From assembly GCF_041434935.1 (NCBI RefSeq), contig NZ_CP107964.1, positions 2,232,001-2,296,000 of the forward strand: a DNA stretch of 64,000 nt. Reading direction: 5' to 3'. Shown here one piece after another: positions 43,242 through 51,668 of this stretch. The notes under the pieces were generated by a model. That model ran no database searches. It was not told where the DNA came from and saw only the letters and a list, made by a program, of their open reading frames with translations. Position 1 is the stretch's first letter, and each line of letters begins with the position of its first letter. The translations under genes and the position numbers were made by a program. Source of the stretch: Kitasatospora sp. NBC_00374. GTDB lineage: Bacteria; Actinomycetota; Actinomycetes; Streptomycetales; Streptomycetaceae.

Positions 43242-46222
43242 AGCGCGGCCTCCTTCGGGGTTCCTGACGGGCGGTCGAGGGTCGTGCCGGTTCGGGCGGT
43301 GGCAGTCGTGCGGGTGGTGGCAGTCGTGCGGGTGGTGGCCGTGGTGGCGCTCTGGCGGTCGAGCAGGCGGCGCCACAGGCCGAGGGCGGTGCGCTCACGG
43401 GCCCGGTCCAGGCCCAGCCGGTTGGCGTGCAGGTGGAGCAGGGAGGCCACGGCGTGTCGGCGGCGCTGCGCACCCTCCGGGCCCGGCCAGTGCTCGGCCA
43501 GCAGGCGCCGGTACTCGGCCGCGGGCGGCGCCCAGTGGGCGGCGACCAGGTCCGGCCCGGGGCTGCCCCCGGCGCGCAGCCGCCACAGGTCCCGGCCGTG
43601 GGCGCGGTGCTCGTGGGAGCCGTCGCGGGTGTCGGCCACGGCGGCCGCGAGGGCCCGCCGCTCGCGGAGGTCGGGCAGGAGCAGGGCGGCGATCCGGTCG
43701 AGGGTGAGGGCCGCGAGCGCGGCCGGCGGCAGGCCGGGCGGGGGCCGGCGGGCCGGCTCGGTGGTGAGCAGGGCGGCGACGGCCGCGGAGTCGGCGCAGA
43801 ACAACCGCTCGGCGGCGCCGATCAGTTCGGGGCCGCCGTAGCGGTCGGTCTCCGGCCGGTAGCCGCGGACGACGACCTCGTGCAGAGGCAGCCGGTGGGC
43901 GCACTCCCGGGCCCAGTCGAGCAGTTCGTCCAGCCGGCCGGGCTCTCGGCGGACCCTGACCCGCAGGTGCTCGACCGGGTCGGCGTAGCGGACGAAGAAC
44001 AGGTGCGACCGGGGCAGGCGGGCCGTCAGGTCGGCCAGCAGGGCGTCCTGCCAGGGTGCGCGGAGGTGGAGGTGGAGGGAGAGCCAGTCCGGCGCGGGCC
44101 GGCCGGGCCGGACGGACGGCGCGGCGGCGGGTGCGGGTGCGGTTGCGGCGGCAGTCACGGCGGCGGGCAGCAGGGTCACGGGGACCACCGCTTCGAGGGC
44201 GTGGCGCCCGCCGTCGGCGCCGGTGACGGGTTCGCCGCCGGGGGCGGGGACGGCTTCCTCCAGCAGCAGCCGGGCGTCGCCGGCGCGGTCCAGGGCGTGC
44301 CGCAGGTGGGCGAGCGAGACGGCGCTGTCCAGGTCCAGCAGCAACTGCCGTCCCGTGCGCACCAGGTGGAGGTGGCGAGGGGCCAGCCAGCGGTCGGCCC
44401 AGGCCCGGACCTGCCGGGCCGAGCAGTCTCCCAGCTCGCGGCGGTCGGGACGCCAGCGGGCCGGGGAGACCACCAGGCCGCGGTGTTCGAGCCGGGGCTG
44501 GAACGGCCCGCGCCCGGCCGCCCCCCAGTCGAACGGCGCCGGGTGGCGGAACTGGTTGGCGGAGGCGTCCAGCAGGAAGCGGCAGACCGGCGGGGCCAGC
44601 CGCAGGTCCAGCCCGCTGGCCTGGGTGAGGTGCAGCAGGTGACCGGTGGCGGCCTCGCGCAGCTCGAAGCGGCCGTCGCTCACGGCGACCAGGACCTCGG
44701 CGAGGGCGAGTTGCGGCGCCTTGCCCGCGGGCGGCAGGTCGACCGCGAGCTGCCGGGCGCGCCAGACCTCCCGGGCGGCCACGTTCGCCGCCGCGGCCTC
44801 CTCGGGCCGGTAGCGCAGTTCGACGAAGCGGTGTCCGGGGGCGGCGCCCTCCTCCGCCGTGAAGGCGGCCCGCAGGGCGGCCCGGGCGGGCTCGTCCAGC
44901 AGGTCGGTCGCCCTGCCGTAGGCGACCCCGGCGGGGACGGCGCCCGGTCCGGCGAGTGCGGCCCGGATCCCGCCGCCAGGCGTGCGGGCGATCCGCAGGC
45001 AGATGTCGGCGCCGGGCAGGGCCGGACGCCGCAGGTCGATCGGGCGCTCGGCGCCGAGGCGGGCGAGCAGGTCGTCGTCGAGTTCGCGGACCGGCCGGCG
45101 GTGGGCGAGGGCCTCGACGACCAGGGTGGCGAGCAGGGTCTCGCGGTGGTCGGGCGCGACCGGCCCGCCGGCGTCCAGGGCCCGCAGGTCGGTGAGGGTG
45201 TGGACGGCTTCGAGCGCCGGCACCCGGGCATGGTCACCGTAGTGCTCGGCGAAGGCGGCCGCCGCCCGGGCGAGGTACGCCGGGTAGCGGCTGCCGCGGC
45301 CGATCAGGACGAGCACGGCGGCGGCCTGTTCGGCGTAGCGGGCCACCGCCCGGTCGAGGGCGAGCGGCCCGGCCGGGCGGGCGACGGCGTCCAGGTGCAG
45401 GGCGGGCCGGGGGCGGGTGCGCAGGGCCGTCCGGAGCCGGTCGAGGGCCTCGGCGGGGTCGGCGGTGTTGAGCCGCTCGCACAGGCCCAGCAGCGGCCCG
45501 GGGGCGGCGGGTTCGGGCCCCGCGGTGCGCAGGAAGCCCCGGCGGAGCAGTTCGCGGACCAGGCGGTGGGCCGGCCCGGGATCGGAGGTGCCGTAGCGGC
45601 GGCCCAGTCCGGCGACGAGCTCGGCGAGCGGGACGGGGCGGGCGGCGGCGCGCAGCACCGCCAGGGCCGGCCCGCTGCCGCGCAGCCAGTGGGCGGCGCC
45701 CGGCCCGGCGGGCTCCCGCCAGGGATGTCCGTCGGGGGCGTGTACCAGGTCGGAGACCTGGACCAGGGTCCGGCCGTCGGGCTCGGCGCCGCCGGGCCGG
45801 GGTCGGCGCAGGGCGGCGTCCGGGCGCGCCACCGGGCGGGCGGGGCCGGCCAGGTGCAGCCGGGGGCGGGGCCCGAAGGGCGCGGCGGTGACGGCGGCGG
45901 CCAGCCCGAAGGGGGTGGGGCGGGTGCTGAGCCGGTTGAGGCAGCGGTCCAGCGCGAGGGCCGTCCGCGGATCGGCCGGCCCGCCGGGGCCGGTGAGCGC
46001 CTGGGCCAGGGCCGGTGCCGCGTGCTCGACGGCGGTGGCCACCAGGGAGGTCCGCCAGGCCTCGGCCAGCAGGGCGCGGTGCGTGACGGGCCAGTGCGGG
46101 TCGTCCGCCGGGCAGGCGGCGAGCAGGTCGGAATACCGGTCCGCGGGCAGTGCCGGAATGCGCAGCACGGCCACCTCGGCGGCCCGGTAGCGGGGGGCAT
46201 CGGGGTGTTTCCGGTCGACCAT
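43238..46222 (-). CDS. lanB: Full-length LanB-type lantibiotic dehydratase
   Basis: 994 residues containing both halves of class I dehydratases: the glutamylation domain (about 1-650; LNRLSTRPTPFGLAAAVTA is the LanB signature RMSTRPTPFGL) and the C-terminal elimination domain (about 715-960; DWLSLHLHLRAPWQDALLAD, FFVRYADPVEHLRVRVRRE). Such enzymes use Glu-tRNA to glutamylate and dehydrate Ser/Thr of a precursor peptide. A 50-codon precursor gene with Thr and Ser near its end lies directly upstream. The C-terminal tail holds an 18-bp tandem repeat giving Thr-rich TATTRT repeats. No LanC is in the window. ATG 46222 follows GGGAAAGGG. Confidence 0.9.
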   Translation of the reverse strand: MVDRKHPDAPRYRAAEVAVLRIPALPADRYSDLLAACPADDPHWPVTHRALLAEAWRTSLVATAVEHAAPALAQALTGPGGPADPRTALALDRCLNRLSTRPTPFGLAAAVTAAPFGPRPRLHLAGPARPVARPDAALRRPRPGGAEPDGRTLVQVSDLVHAPDGHPWREPAGPGAAHWLRGSGPALAVLRAAARPVPLAELVAGLGRRYGTSDPGPAHRLVRELLRRGFLRTAGPEPAAPGPLLGLCERLNTADPAEALDRLRTALRTRPRPALHLDAVARPAGPLALDRAVARYAEQAAAVLVLIGRGSRYPAYLARAAAAFAEHYGDHARVPALEAVHTLTDLRALDAGGPVAPDHRETLLATLVVEALAHRRPVRELDDDLLARLGAERPIDLRRPALPGADICLRIARTPGGGIRAALAGPGAVPAGVAYGRATDLLDEPARAALRAAFTAEEGAAPGHRFVELRYRPEEAAAANVAAREVWRARQLAVDLPPAGKAPQLALAEVLVAVSDGRFELREAATGHLLHLTQASGLDLRLAPPVCRFLLDASANQFRHPAPFDWGAAGRGPFQPRLEHRGLVVSPARWRPDRRELGDCSARQVRAWADRWLAPRHLHLVRTGRQLLLDLDSAVSLAHLRHALDRAGDARLLLEEAVPAPGGEPVTGADGGRHALEAVVPVTLLPAAVTAAATAPAPAAAPSVRPGRPAPDWLSLHLHLRAPWQDALLADLTARLPRSHLFFVRYADPVEHLRVRVRREPGRLDELLDWARECAHRLPLHEVVVRGYRPETDRYGGPELIGAAERLFCADSAAVAALLTTEPARRPPPGLPPAALAALTLDRIAALLLPDLRERRALAAAVADTRDGSHEHRAHGRDLWRLRAGGSPGPDLVAAHWAPPAAEYRRLLAEHWPGPEGAQRRRHAVASLLHLHANRLGLDRARERTALGLWRRLLDRQSATTATTRTTATTRTTATARTGTTLDRPSGTPKEAAL
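43301..43336. repeat. Tandem 18-bp repeat in the lanB 3' end
   Basis: Two perfect copies of GGCAGTCGTGCGGGTGGT (43301-43318 and 43319-43336), with a partial third copy to about 43347. In frame they encode alternating Thr-Ala-Thr-Thr-Arg-Thr. It looks like slippage-generated low-complexity tail. Confidence 0.8.
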
Positions 46223-46320
46223 GCGCCCTTTCCCACCCCTCGGTCTGACATTCGACTGTCGGCCATTCGGCGCGCGGGCACCGGAATAGCACGGGCTTTC
46301 CGCGCCGCGCGGCCCACGCC

Positions 46321-46351
46321 TTGCCGGCGGCACCTGACGGACCGTCGGCAA
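46321..46351 (-). terminator. Hairpin between precursor peptide gene and lanB
   Basis: TTGCCGGCGG (46321-46330) pairs with CCGTCGGCAA (46342-46351) with one G-T wobble, 24 bases after the precursor stop. A leaky terminator here would give more precursor than enzyme message, a common RiPP arrangement. Confidence 0.6.
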
Positions 46352-46374
46352 GGGGGGTCAGCGGTCGGCCGGTG

Positions 46375-46527
46375 TCAGTTGGCCGAGCAGCCGAAGTTGA
46401 TGTTGGTGAAGCCGGCCTCGTCCTCGACGTCCGCCGCGTGGCCCTCGACGTCGCTCTCGGCGAGTTCGGCCTCGCGGGCGGCGGCGGCCAGCTCCTCGGC
46501 CTCGTTCCGGTCGAATTCGTTGGACAT
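46375..46527 (-). CDS. Candidate RiPP precursor peptide 1 (50 aa)
   Basis: The peptide begins MSNEFDRNEAEELAAAAREA, an acidic helical leader, then SDVEGH (DVEGH 26-30), and ends GFTNINFGCSAN (39-50) with Thr41, Cys47 and Ser48. A GGGAGGG ribosome site precedes ATG 46527, and a TTGACG-17-AACAAT promoter lies upstream. The gene is directly before lanB. Dehydration of Thr/Ser followed by Cys addition would give a thioether ring, but no cyclase is visible, so the fate is open. The DVEGH motif is shared with precursor 2. Role inferred from position and composition. Confidence 0.8.
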   Translation of the reverse strand: MSNEFDRNEAEELAAAAREAELAESDVEGHAADVEDEAGFTNINFGCSAN

Positions 46528-46582
46528 GAGCCCTCCCAGGGGTCCTTGACGGTACCTCGGCCCGCTTCTGCGGCCCGTTCGA

Positions 46583-46611
46583 ATTGTTCTCACCGGCCGG
46601 ACCGGCGTCAA
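46583..46611 (-). promoter_or_regulatory. Promoter for precursor 1 / lanB unit
   Basis: On the minus strand TTGACG (46611-46606), a 17-base spacer, and AACAAT (46588-46583), about 56 bases before the precursor ATG. It is the best sigma-70-type match in this part of the window and sits in an AT-richer gap. Confidence 0.65.
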
Positions 46612-46709
46612 CAGTCGCGGCAATACCGGGAATTAATTCCGGCGTCCCGAAAATGGCAGGCGGAAACAGCCCTCCGGACACACGGTGAAACCGACTGAGG
46701 AATTCCCGC

Positions 46710-49700
46710 TCACGAATGTCGAAGCGGGCCCGGGCCCGCGCCCTTCGCCTCGCGTGCGGCCCGCAGGGCGCGGTCGGCACGCCCGGCGAGGTCCGCGCCG
46801 TCGGGCACCGCCCGGGCGATCCGGGCGGCGGCCGTCAGCGGCAGCAGCAGCGCGCCCGCACCACGGACGGTGTCGAGCACCGCCAGCGACCGGCCGAGCT
46901 GCGCACGGGCCCCGGGATCGCCCCGGGCCGCCGACCGGACGGCCTCGACCTGGTGGTGCAGCACCCGCGCCTCCCAGCCCGCTCCGGGCGGCGGCGGGCC
47001 CTCGGCCGGGGCCGGGTCGCGCCGGTCCAGCAGCCAGGCCGAGGCGAGGCAGCGGTCGGCCGCCGGTCCGGCCCCGGCCTCGGTGAAGCACGCGGCCGCG
47101 GCACGCTGCCAGTGCGCGGCACCCACCGGGTCGCCGGCCCACTCCTCGACCGCACTGCGGAACTGGTACAGCCCCGCCAGGGCGGCCCGGTGCCCGACCC
47201 CGGCGAACACCTCACGGGCCTGGTCGAGCTGGTCGCGGGCCGGGCCGGGCTCGCCGGCGAAGGCGTGCAGCAGCGCGGCCGAGCAGCCGACCAGCGCGTG
47301 CAGCACCGGCGCCCCCGCCGCGCTCTCCCGGAGCTCGGCGCAGCGGGCCAGCGCGACCCGGACCGGACTGTCCCCGAACGCCAGGCAGAGCGACAGGTTG
47401 GCGTAGATCTCCGCGGTGCCGAGCCCGACGTCCGCCGCGACCGCCCTGCCGGACCCGGCCACCCCGTCGTACCCTGCCACCGCGCCGTTCGCGGCCACCC
47501 CGCCGTACGCGTCCGCCAGCAGCCGCTCGCCCTGCCGGTAGTCGCCGGAGCCGATCGCGTCGAGCGCTTCTAGCAGCAGCAGCCGGGCCCGTGCCGGTCC
47601 GTCACCGGACCGCTCGGCCAGCCGACGCGCCGCCCGGACGGCCTCCGGTCCCGCCGGGCGCAGGGCCAGCTCGTTGGCCCTGAGCTGGAAGGCCGCCGCC
47701 GGGTTGGCCGAGGCCGGCCCGAGGCCGGCCGTCCGGTCGATCAGGGCGAGGGCCTGTGCGGTGTGCCCGCAGGCCGCCAGCGCGTAGCTCTCGATCGAGG
47801 CGGCCTCCAGCCCGAGTCCGACGTCTGCCACCTGCTCGGCCAACTCTCGTGCCCTGGTTGCGAGTTCGACGGCCGTCCGGACGTCGGAGCGGCTCACCGC
47901 ACGGCGGGCCGCCGCCGCCAGGCAGCCCGCCGCCAGGGCGGCCGCCTCGGCCTCCTGCCGCGAGCCGGGGCGCAGCTCCCGGACGCACTCCAGCGCCCGT
48001 TCGGCCTGGACGGCGGCCTGCTCCAGCGCCCCGGGCCCACGGGCGGCCCGCCGGCGCAGCTCCCCGGCCACCGCCGTGTGCAGCTCGGCCCGGTCCGCCA
48101 GCGTCAGGTGCGCGTACGCCACCTGGGCCGGGCTGCGGCAGTCGAGGCGCAGTCGCCCGTCCTCGCCCGGCTGTCCGGCGGCCAGCCCGCGCAGCTCCAA
48201 CTCGGCCAGGCCGTCAGCGAGTTCGGACGCCTCCAGGCCGACGGTGGCGGCCAGCTCCCGGGTGTCCACCGGCGCACCCCAGGCCCCGACGCAGCCGAGT
48301 ACCCGGCGGGCCGGGCGGCCGAGCCGCTCGATCCGGGCACCCAGGGCCGCGCTGGCCGAGGGGGCCACCAGGTCCTCGATCCCGTCCGCGGCGAGCGCCG
48401 CCAGCTGTTCGAGGAAGAGCGGGTTGCCGCCGCTGCGCGCGACGAGCGCGCCGGCGCCGGCCCAGTGCAGCTCCAGATCGCCGCCAGCGGCGGCGCCCGG
48501 GCGCAGCAGGTGGAGCAGCCGGTGGCTGTGTTCGGCGGACAGCGCGGGCACCGAGAAGGCGGCGGGCGCCCGGACGAGGCCGGACGGCACCTCCCGGCCG
48601 GCGAGTACGAAGAGCACCGGGCCGCAGCCGGGCGGCACCTCGTCGATCACCTGGAGCAGGTCGTCGGGCGCCCACTGGACGTTGTCGACCAGGAGCAGCA
48701 GTGGCCGGTCCGCGCTCAGCCCGGCCAGCCGCCGGCCGATCCGCCAGCGCAGTTCGGCGGTGGACGGCGCGATCGCCCCGGGGGTTGCGGTCGGTGCGGG
48801 CGCGGTCGGTGCGGGGCCAGGCGGTGCGGGGGCGGGCGGTCCCGCGGCGGCCGCGGTGAGTTCGGCGTCCAGGCGCAGCAGCCGGCCGGGCCCCTGTGCG
48901 CGGTCGTCGCGGGTGCAGTCCAGCCGGACCACCCGCGCGCCGGCGGCCGGCGCCGAGTGCGCCAACTGCCTCAGCAGGGCGGTCTTCCCGCTGCCGACCT
49001 CGCCGTCCACCGCGAGCACCGAGCCACCGGGCCGGCCGAGCCGGACGGCCAGCTCGGCGGTCAGCTCGTCCAGCAGCCGGCGCTGGTTGACGAACGGCGG
49101 CGGCACGGCTGCGGGACGCCCGCCCGGTTCGACCGTCCAGGCCTGCAGCGCGGTGTCGAAGCCCTTGGCCACCACCGGCTCGACCGGGGTGCAGCGCACC
49201 TGGTCGCGGACCAGCAGCCAGGTCCGGACGTCCGCCAGCGCACCGTCCTGCGGGGCCGCACCCTGCAGCCGGGCGGCCCGGTTCATCACCGCGCCGATCG
49301 CGAACGAGGAGTCCCGGTCGGCCAGCACGACCTGGCCGGAGGCGATGCCGAACCTGACGGCCAGGGCGATCGAGTCCGCGTCCGTCTCCCGGGCGAGCCG
49401 CCGCATGGACTCGTGCGCGGCCCGCACCGCCCGTACCGCGTCGTCGTCGGCCGGACGGTCGGCGCCGAACACACCGACCACGGCGTCCCCGATGAACTTC
49501 TCCACCCGGCCGCCGTGCGCCTCGACGGCGCCGCGCAGCGCCCCGAAGTACCGCTCCAGCACCCGGTGCCAGAGCTCGGGGCTGAGACGGGTCGCCAGCC
49601 GGGTGGAGCCGGAGATGTCGCAGAAGGTCACCGTGACGAACCGCAGGCCGGCCGGTCCGGCGGCGGCCGGCCGGCCGACGGGGCTGCCGCAGGCCATGCA

Positions 49701-49781
49701 GAACCGGGCCGCCGGCGGATTGCCGGCGCCGCAGCCGGGACAGTCGCCGCCGGGCGGCGGGACCGGTTCGGGGACGCTCAC
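46710..49781 (-). CDS. Class III nucleotide cyclase/AAA ATPase/TPR regulator
   Basis: 1023 residues: an N-terminal zinc ribbon (C14, C17, C28, C31), a class III cyclase domain (VTVTFCDISGSTRLA with a metal Asp, GDAVVGVFG with the second, NRAARLQGAA), an ATPase domain with Walker A GEVGSGKT and LLLLVDNVQWAPDD as Walker B, and a long TPR-rich C-terminal half. Proteins of this layout are regulators that couple a ligand to ATP hydrolysis and transcription or signalling; cyclase activity is not assured. Its GTG start overlaps the stop of precursor 2 by four bases. A DNA-binding domain is not obvious. Confidence 0.85.
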   Translation of the reverse strand: MSVPEPVPPPGGDCPGCGAGNPPAARFCMACGSPVGRPAAAGPAGLRFVTVTFCDISGSTRLATRLSPELWHRVLERYFGALRGAVEAHGGRVEKFIGDAVVGVFGADRPADDDAVRAVRAAHESMRRLARETDADSIALAVRFGIASGQVVLADRDSSFAIGAVMNRAARLQGAAPQDGALADVRTWLLVRDQVRCTPVEPVVAKGFDTALQAWTVEPGGRPAAVPPPFVNQRRLLDELTAELAVRLGRPGGSVLAVDGEVGSGKTALLRQLAHSAPAAGARVVRLDCTRDDRAQGPGRLLRLDAELTAAAAGPPAPAPPGPAPTAPAPTATPGAIAPSTAELRWRIGRRLAGLSADRPLLLLVDNVQWAPDDLLQVIDEVPPGCGPVLFVLAGREVPSGLVRAPAAFSVPALSAEHSHRLLHLLRPGAAAGGDLELHWAGAGALVARSGGNPLFLEQLAALAADGIEDLVAPSASAALGARIERLGRPARRVLGCVGAWGAPVDTRELAATVGLEASELADGLAELELRGLAAGQPGEDGRLRLDCRSPAQVAYAHLTLADRAELHTAVAGELRRRAARGPGALEQAAVQAERALECVRELRPGSRQEAEAAALAAGCLAAAARRAVSRSDVRTAVELATRARELAEQVADVGLGLEAASIESYALAACGHTAQALALIDRTAGLGPASANPAAAFQLRANELALRPAGPEAVRAARRLAERSGDGPARARLLLLEALDAIGSGDYRQGERLLADAYGGVAANGAVAGYDGVAGSGRAVAADVGLGTAEIYANLSLCLAFGDSPVRVALARCAELRESAAGAPVLHALVGCSAALLHAFAGEPGPARDQLDQAREVFAGVGHRAALAGLYQFRSAVEEWAGDPVGAAHWQRAAAACFTEAGAGPAADRCLASAWLLDRRDPAPAEGPPPPGAGWEARVLHHQVEAVRSAARGDPGARAQLGRSLAVLDTVRGAGALLLPLTAAARIARAVPDGADLAGRADRALRAAREAKGAGPGPLRHS

Positions 49782-49966
49782 CACAGCAGGGCACCCCCCT
49801 CGATCCCGTGGCCCTCGACGTCCGCGCCGGCCGCGTCCAGCCGCCGCTTGACGTCCAGCAGCAGTTGGATCTCCTCGTCGGTCAGGGCGTCGAGGACGGC
49901 CAGCTGCTCGTCGCTGGCGTAGTCGAGGTCGAAGCCGAGCTCGGTGAGCCGGTGCGGGTCGGCCAT
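49778..49966 (-). CDS. Candidate RiPP precursor peptide 2 (62 aa)
   Basis: The peptide begins MADPHRLTELGFDLDYASDE, runs through an acidic/helical region LTDEEIQLLLDVKRRLDAAG, then ADVEGHGIEGGALLW, with DVEGH at 49-53 and a 9-residue Gly-rich tail ending in Trp62. A GGAGGA site lies four bases before ATG 49966. It has no Cys. The DVEGH motif is shared with precursor 1. It follows two radical SAM genes and the diiron-like gene, and the start of the regulator overlaps its stop. Modification of the GIEGGALLW tail (Glu, Gly, Trp) is the natural hypothesis. The leader/core border is unproven. Confidence 0.8.
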   Translation of the reverse strand: MADPHRLTELGFDLDYASDEQLAVLDALTDEEIQLLLDVKRRLDAAGADVEGHGIEGGALLW

Positions 49967-50667
49967 GATTCCTCCGTGGGGTGTCGGCGGGCGGGTCGGA
50001 CCAGCGGGGCGAGGACGTCGACCAGGCCGTCCGCACTGGTCGCGGCGGCGGTGAGCAGCAGCCGGTGCTGCGCCCCGGTGAGCACGAGCGAGTCGAGGAA
50101 GGCCCGCAGCGCACCGCCGTGGCCGGTGTCCAGGGCGGCGTGCGCGGCCAGCGTGCGGAACGCCGCGGCGGGCAGCCCGGTGCGGGCGGCCAGCCGGTCG
50201 GCGACCCCGGCCGGGGGCGGGTACCACTCCAGCAGGGCGATGTGGCCGAGCAGGGCGAGCGGATGGACGTGCCGGATCCAGTACCCGGGCGCCCCGGCGA
50301 ACCGGGCCACGGCCGGGGTCGGCGGAGCGGCCAGCAGCTCGGCGGGGTCGGCGCCGGTGGCCGCGTAGTCGTCGAGCAGCCAGCGGTCGTGGCCGTGCTC
50401 CTCGGTCAGCTGGACGGCGAAGTACGGGGCCAGTTCGGCCGAGAGCGGGTCCTCGCGGCGCAGGCACTCCTGGACGGCCTCGGCGAGCAGCGGTGTGGTG
50501 GCGCGGACCACCTGGTGGCTGGTGCGCAGCCAGGCCCGGTACCGGTCCACCTGGCAGCCCTCGTCCCAGAGCCCGGCCGCGACCGCCGCGAGGGCGGGCG
50601 CCAGCCGGTCCAGCAGCAGCCGCAGCCGCAGTCCGGCCGGTACGGGGGTCAGGGTTTCGGCCGGCAT
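49882..50667 (-). CDS. Haem-oxygenase-fold (TENA/diiron-like) enzyme
   Basis: 261 residues, helical, with motifs of iron-containing redox enzymes of the TENA/haem-oxygenase fold: SHQVVRATTPLLAEAVQ, QLTEEHGHDRWLLDDYAA (E89, E90, H91, H93), HVHPLALLGHIALLEWY, and HAALDTGHGGALRAFL. Such enzymes oxidise peptides or fatty acids with a diiron centre. ATG 50667 follows AGGAGG eight bases away and overlaps the upstream rSAM gene by 19 bases. The last 28 residues (Ser/Thr/Pro-rich) overlap precursor 2 in another frame for 85 bases, so the natural stop may have been lost. Confidence 0.8.
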   Translation of the reverse strand: MPAETLTPVPAGLRLRLLLDRLAPALAAVAAGLWDEGCQVDRYRAWLRTSHQVVRATTPLLAEAVQECLRREDPLSAELAPYFAVQLTEEHGHDRWLLDDYAATGADPAELLAAPPTPAVARFAGAPGYWIRHVHPLALLGHIALLEWYPPPAGVADRLAARTGLPAAAFRTLAAHAALDTGHGGALRAFLDSLVLTGAQHRLLLTAAATSADGLVDVLAPLVRPARRHPTEESWPTRTGSPSSASTSTTPATSSWPSSTP

Positions 50668-51668
50668 CGGGCCACCTCCTCGCCGTCGGCGGCAGCAGGA
50701 CGCTCGCCGGGGGCCAGCAGGCCGAGCAGGGCCGCCGTCCGGGGCTCGGCCTCGACCGTCCGGTGGGCGGCCCAGCAGGCGTCGCACACGGTGCGGTGGC
50801 CGGTGCCGGCGAGGTGGGCGAAGCCGGGCAGCGGGGCCAGGGCGGCCGGTCCGGCAGTGGCGAGGATCCGCAGCAGCGGGTCGTGGGCGTAACCGTCCAG
50901 GGCGGCGGCGAGCCCGGCGGCGTCGACGGCCCGGCGGCGCAGTGCGCGGGGGCCGCCGCCGGTGATGACCGTCTCGTTGCAGCAGCCGGTGACCGTCCCG
51001 TCGTAGCGGACGGTCGGCGCCCGGGCGGGCAGGCAGGGGCCGAACTCGCCCAGCGGGCGGGGCTCGGGCGCCGGGAACAGTCCGGCGCCGCGGCCGGCGG
51101 CCAGCGGCCGGGTCGGGTACAGCTCGGCGCGCGCGGACCAGTCGGGGCCGAGTTCCTCGGTCAGCAGCCGGCGGGCCGCGTCGAGCCGTCCGGGCTGGTC
51201 GATGACCTGGAGCACCGGGTGGCCGCCGGCCCCGAGCACGGCGGCGATCGCGCGCCGCAGCCGGACCTGGCCGAGCCGGGCCAGGTGGTAGCCGTCGACG
51301 CCGAGGAAGACGGTGTCGGCCTTCGCCAGCACGCCGGTGATCCAGCGCGGGGTCCGGGGCCCGGCCCAGTGGCCGGCGGTGAACAGCACCACGGCCCGGC
51401 CGGCGCCGTGCAGCCGGTCGACGGCGAGCGTCAACGCCCGTCGCTCGGCGAAGGGTTCGCCGCCGGAGACGGCGACCGCCCGCAGCCCGGGGCGGTCGGC
51501 CAGCGCGTCCAGGAGCTCGCCGAGCAGCGTCAGGTCCGCCGGGCCGGGGCTGTCGGGGCGGGCGGAGACGGAGCAGTGGGCGCAGCCGACCGGGCAGCGG
51601 TCGGTCAGGTAGAGCAGCACGCTCGCGCCGGGGGTCCGGCGCAGCGCGAGAACCTGGTCGAGTCTCAT
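50649..51668 (-). CDS. Radical SAM enzyme (paralogue A)
   Basis: 339 residues with the cluster motif CPVGCAHC (C25, C29, C32) in LYLTDRCPVGCAHCSV, the GGEP motif (VSGGEPFA), and a C-terminal region with further Cys (FGPCLPAR, TGCCNE, CDACWA) that may bind auxiliary clusters. Radical SAM enzymes of this kind install C-C, C-S or C-O bonds in RiPPs. Its ATG overlaps the stop of the next paralogue by four bases (ATGA). The N-terminal organisation matches paralogue B closely, so these two arose by duplication. Confidence 0.87.
   Translation of the reverse strand: MRLDQVLALRRTPGASVLLYLTDRCPVGCAHCSVSARPDSPGPADLTLLGELLDALADRPGLRAVAVSGGEPFAERRALTLAVDRLHGAGRAVVLFTAGHWAGPRTPRWITGVLAKADTVFLGVDGYHLARLGQVRLRRAIAAVLGAGGHPVLQVIDQPGRLDAARRLLTEELGPDWSARAELYPTRPLAAGRGAGLFPAPEPRPLGEFGPCLPARAPTVRYDGTVTGCCNETVITGGGPRALRRRAVDAAGLAAALDGYAHDPLLRILATAGPAALAPLPGFAHLAGTGHRTVCDACWAAHRTVEAEPRTAALLGLLAPGERPAAADGEEVARCRPKP

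Noticed and set aside
43242-43376. A His-rich N-terminal extension of the helical repeat protein resembling a metal-binding domain
   Set aside because: It arises from the alternative frame of the 18-bp repeat in lanB; the GTG at 43241 with its four-base overlap is the better start.
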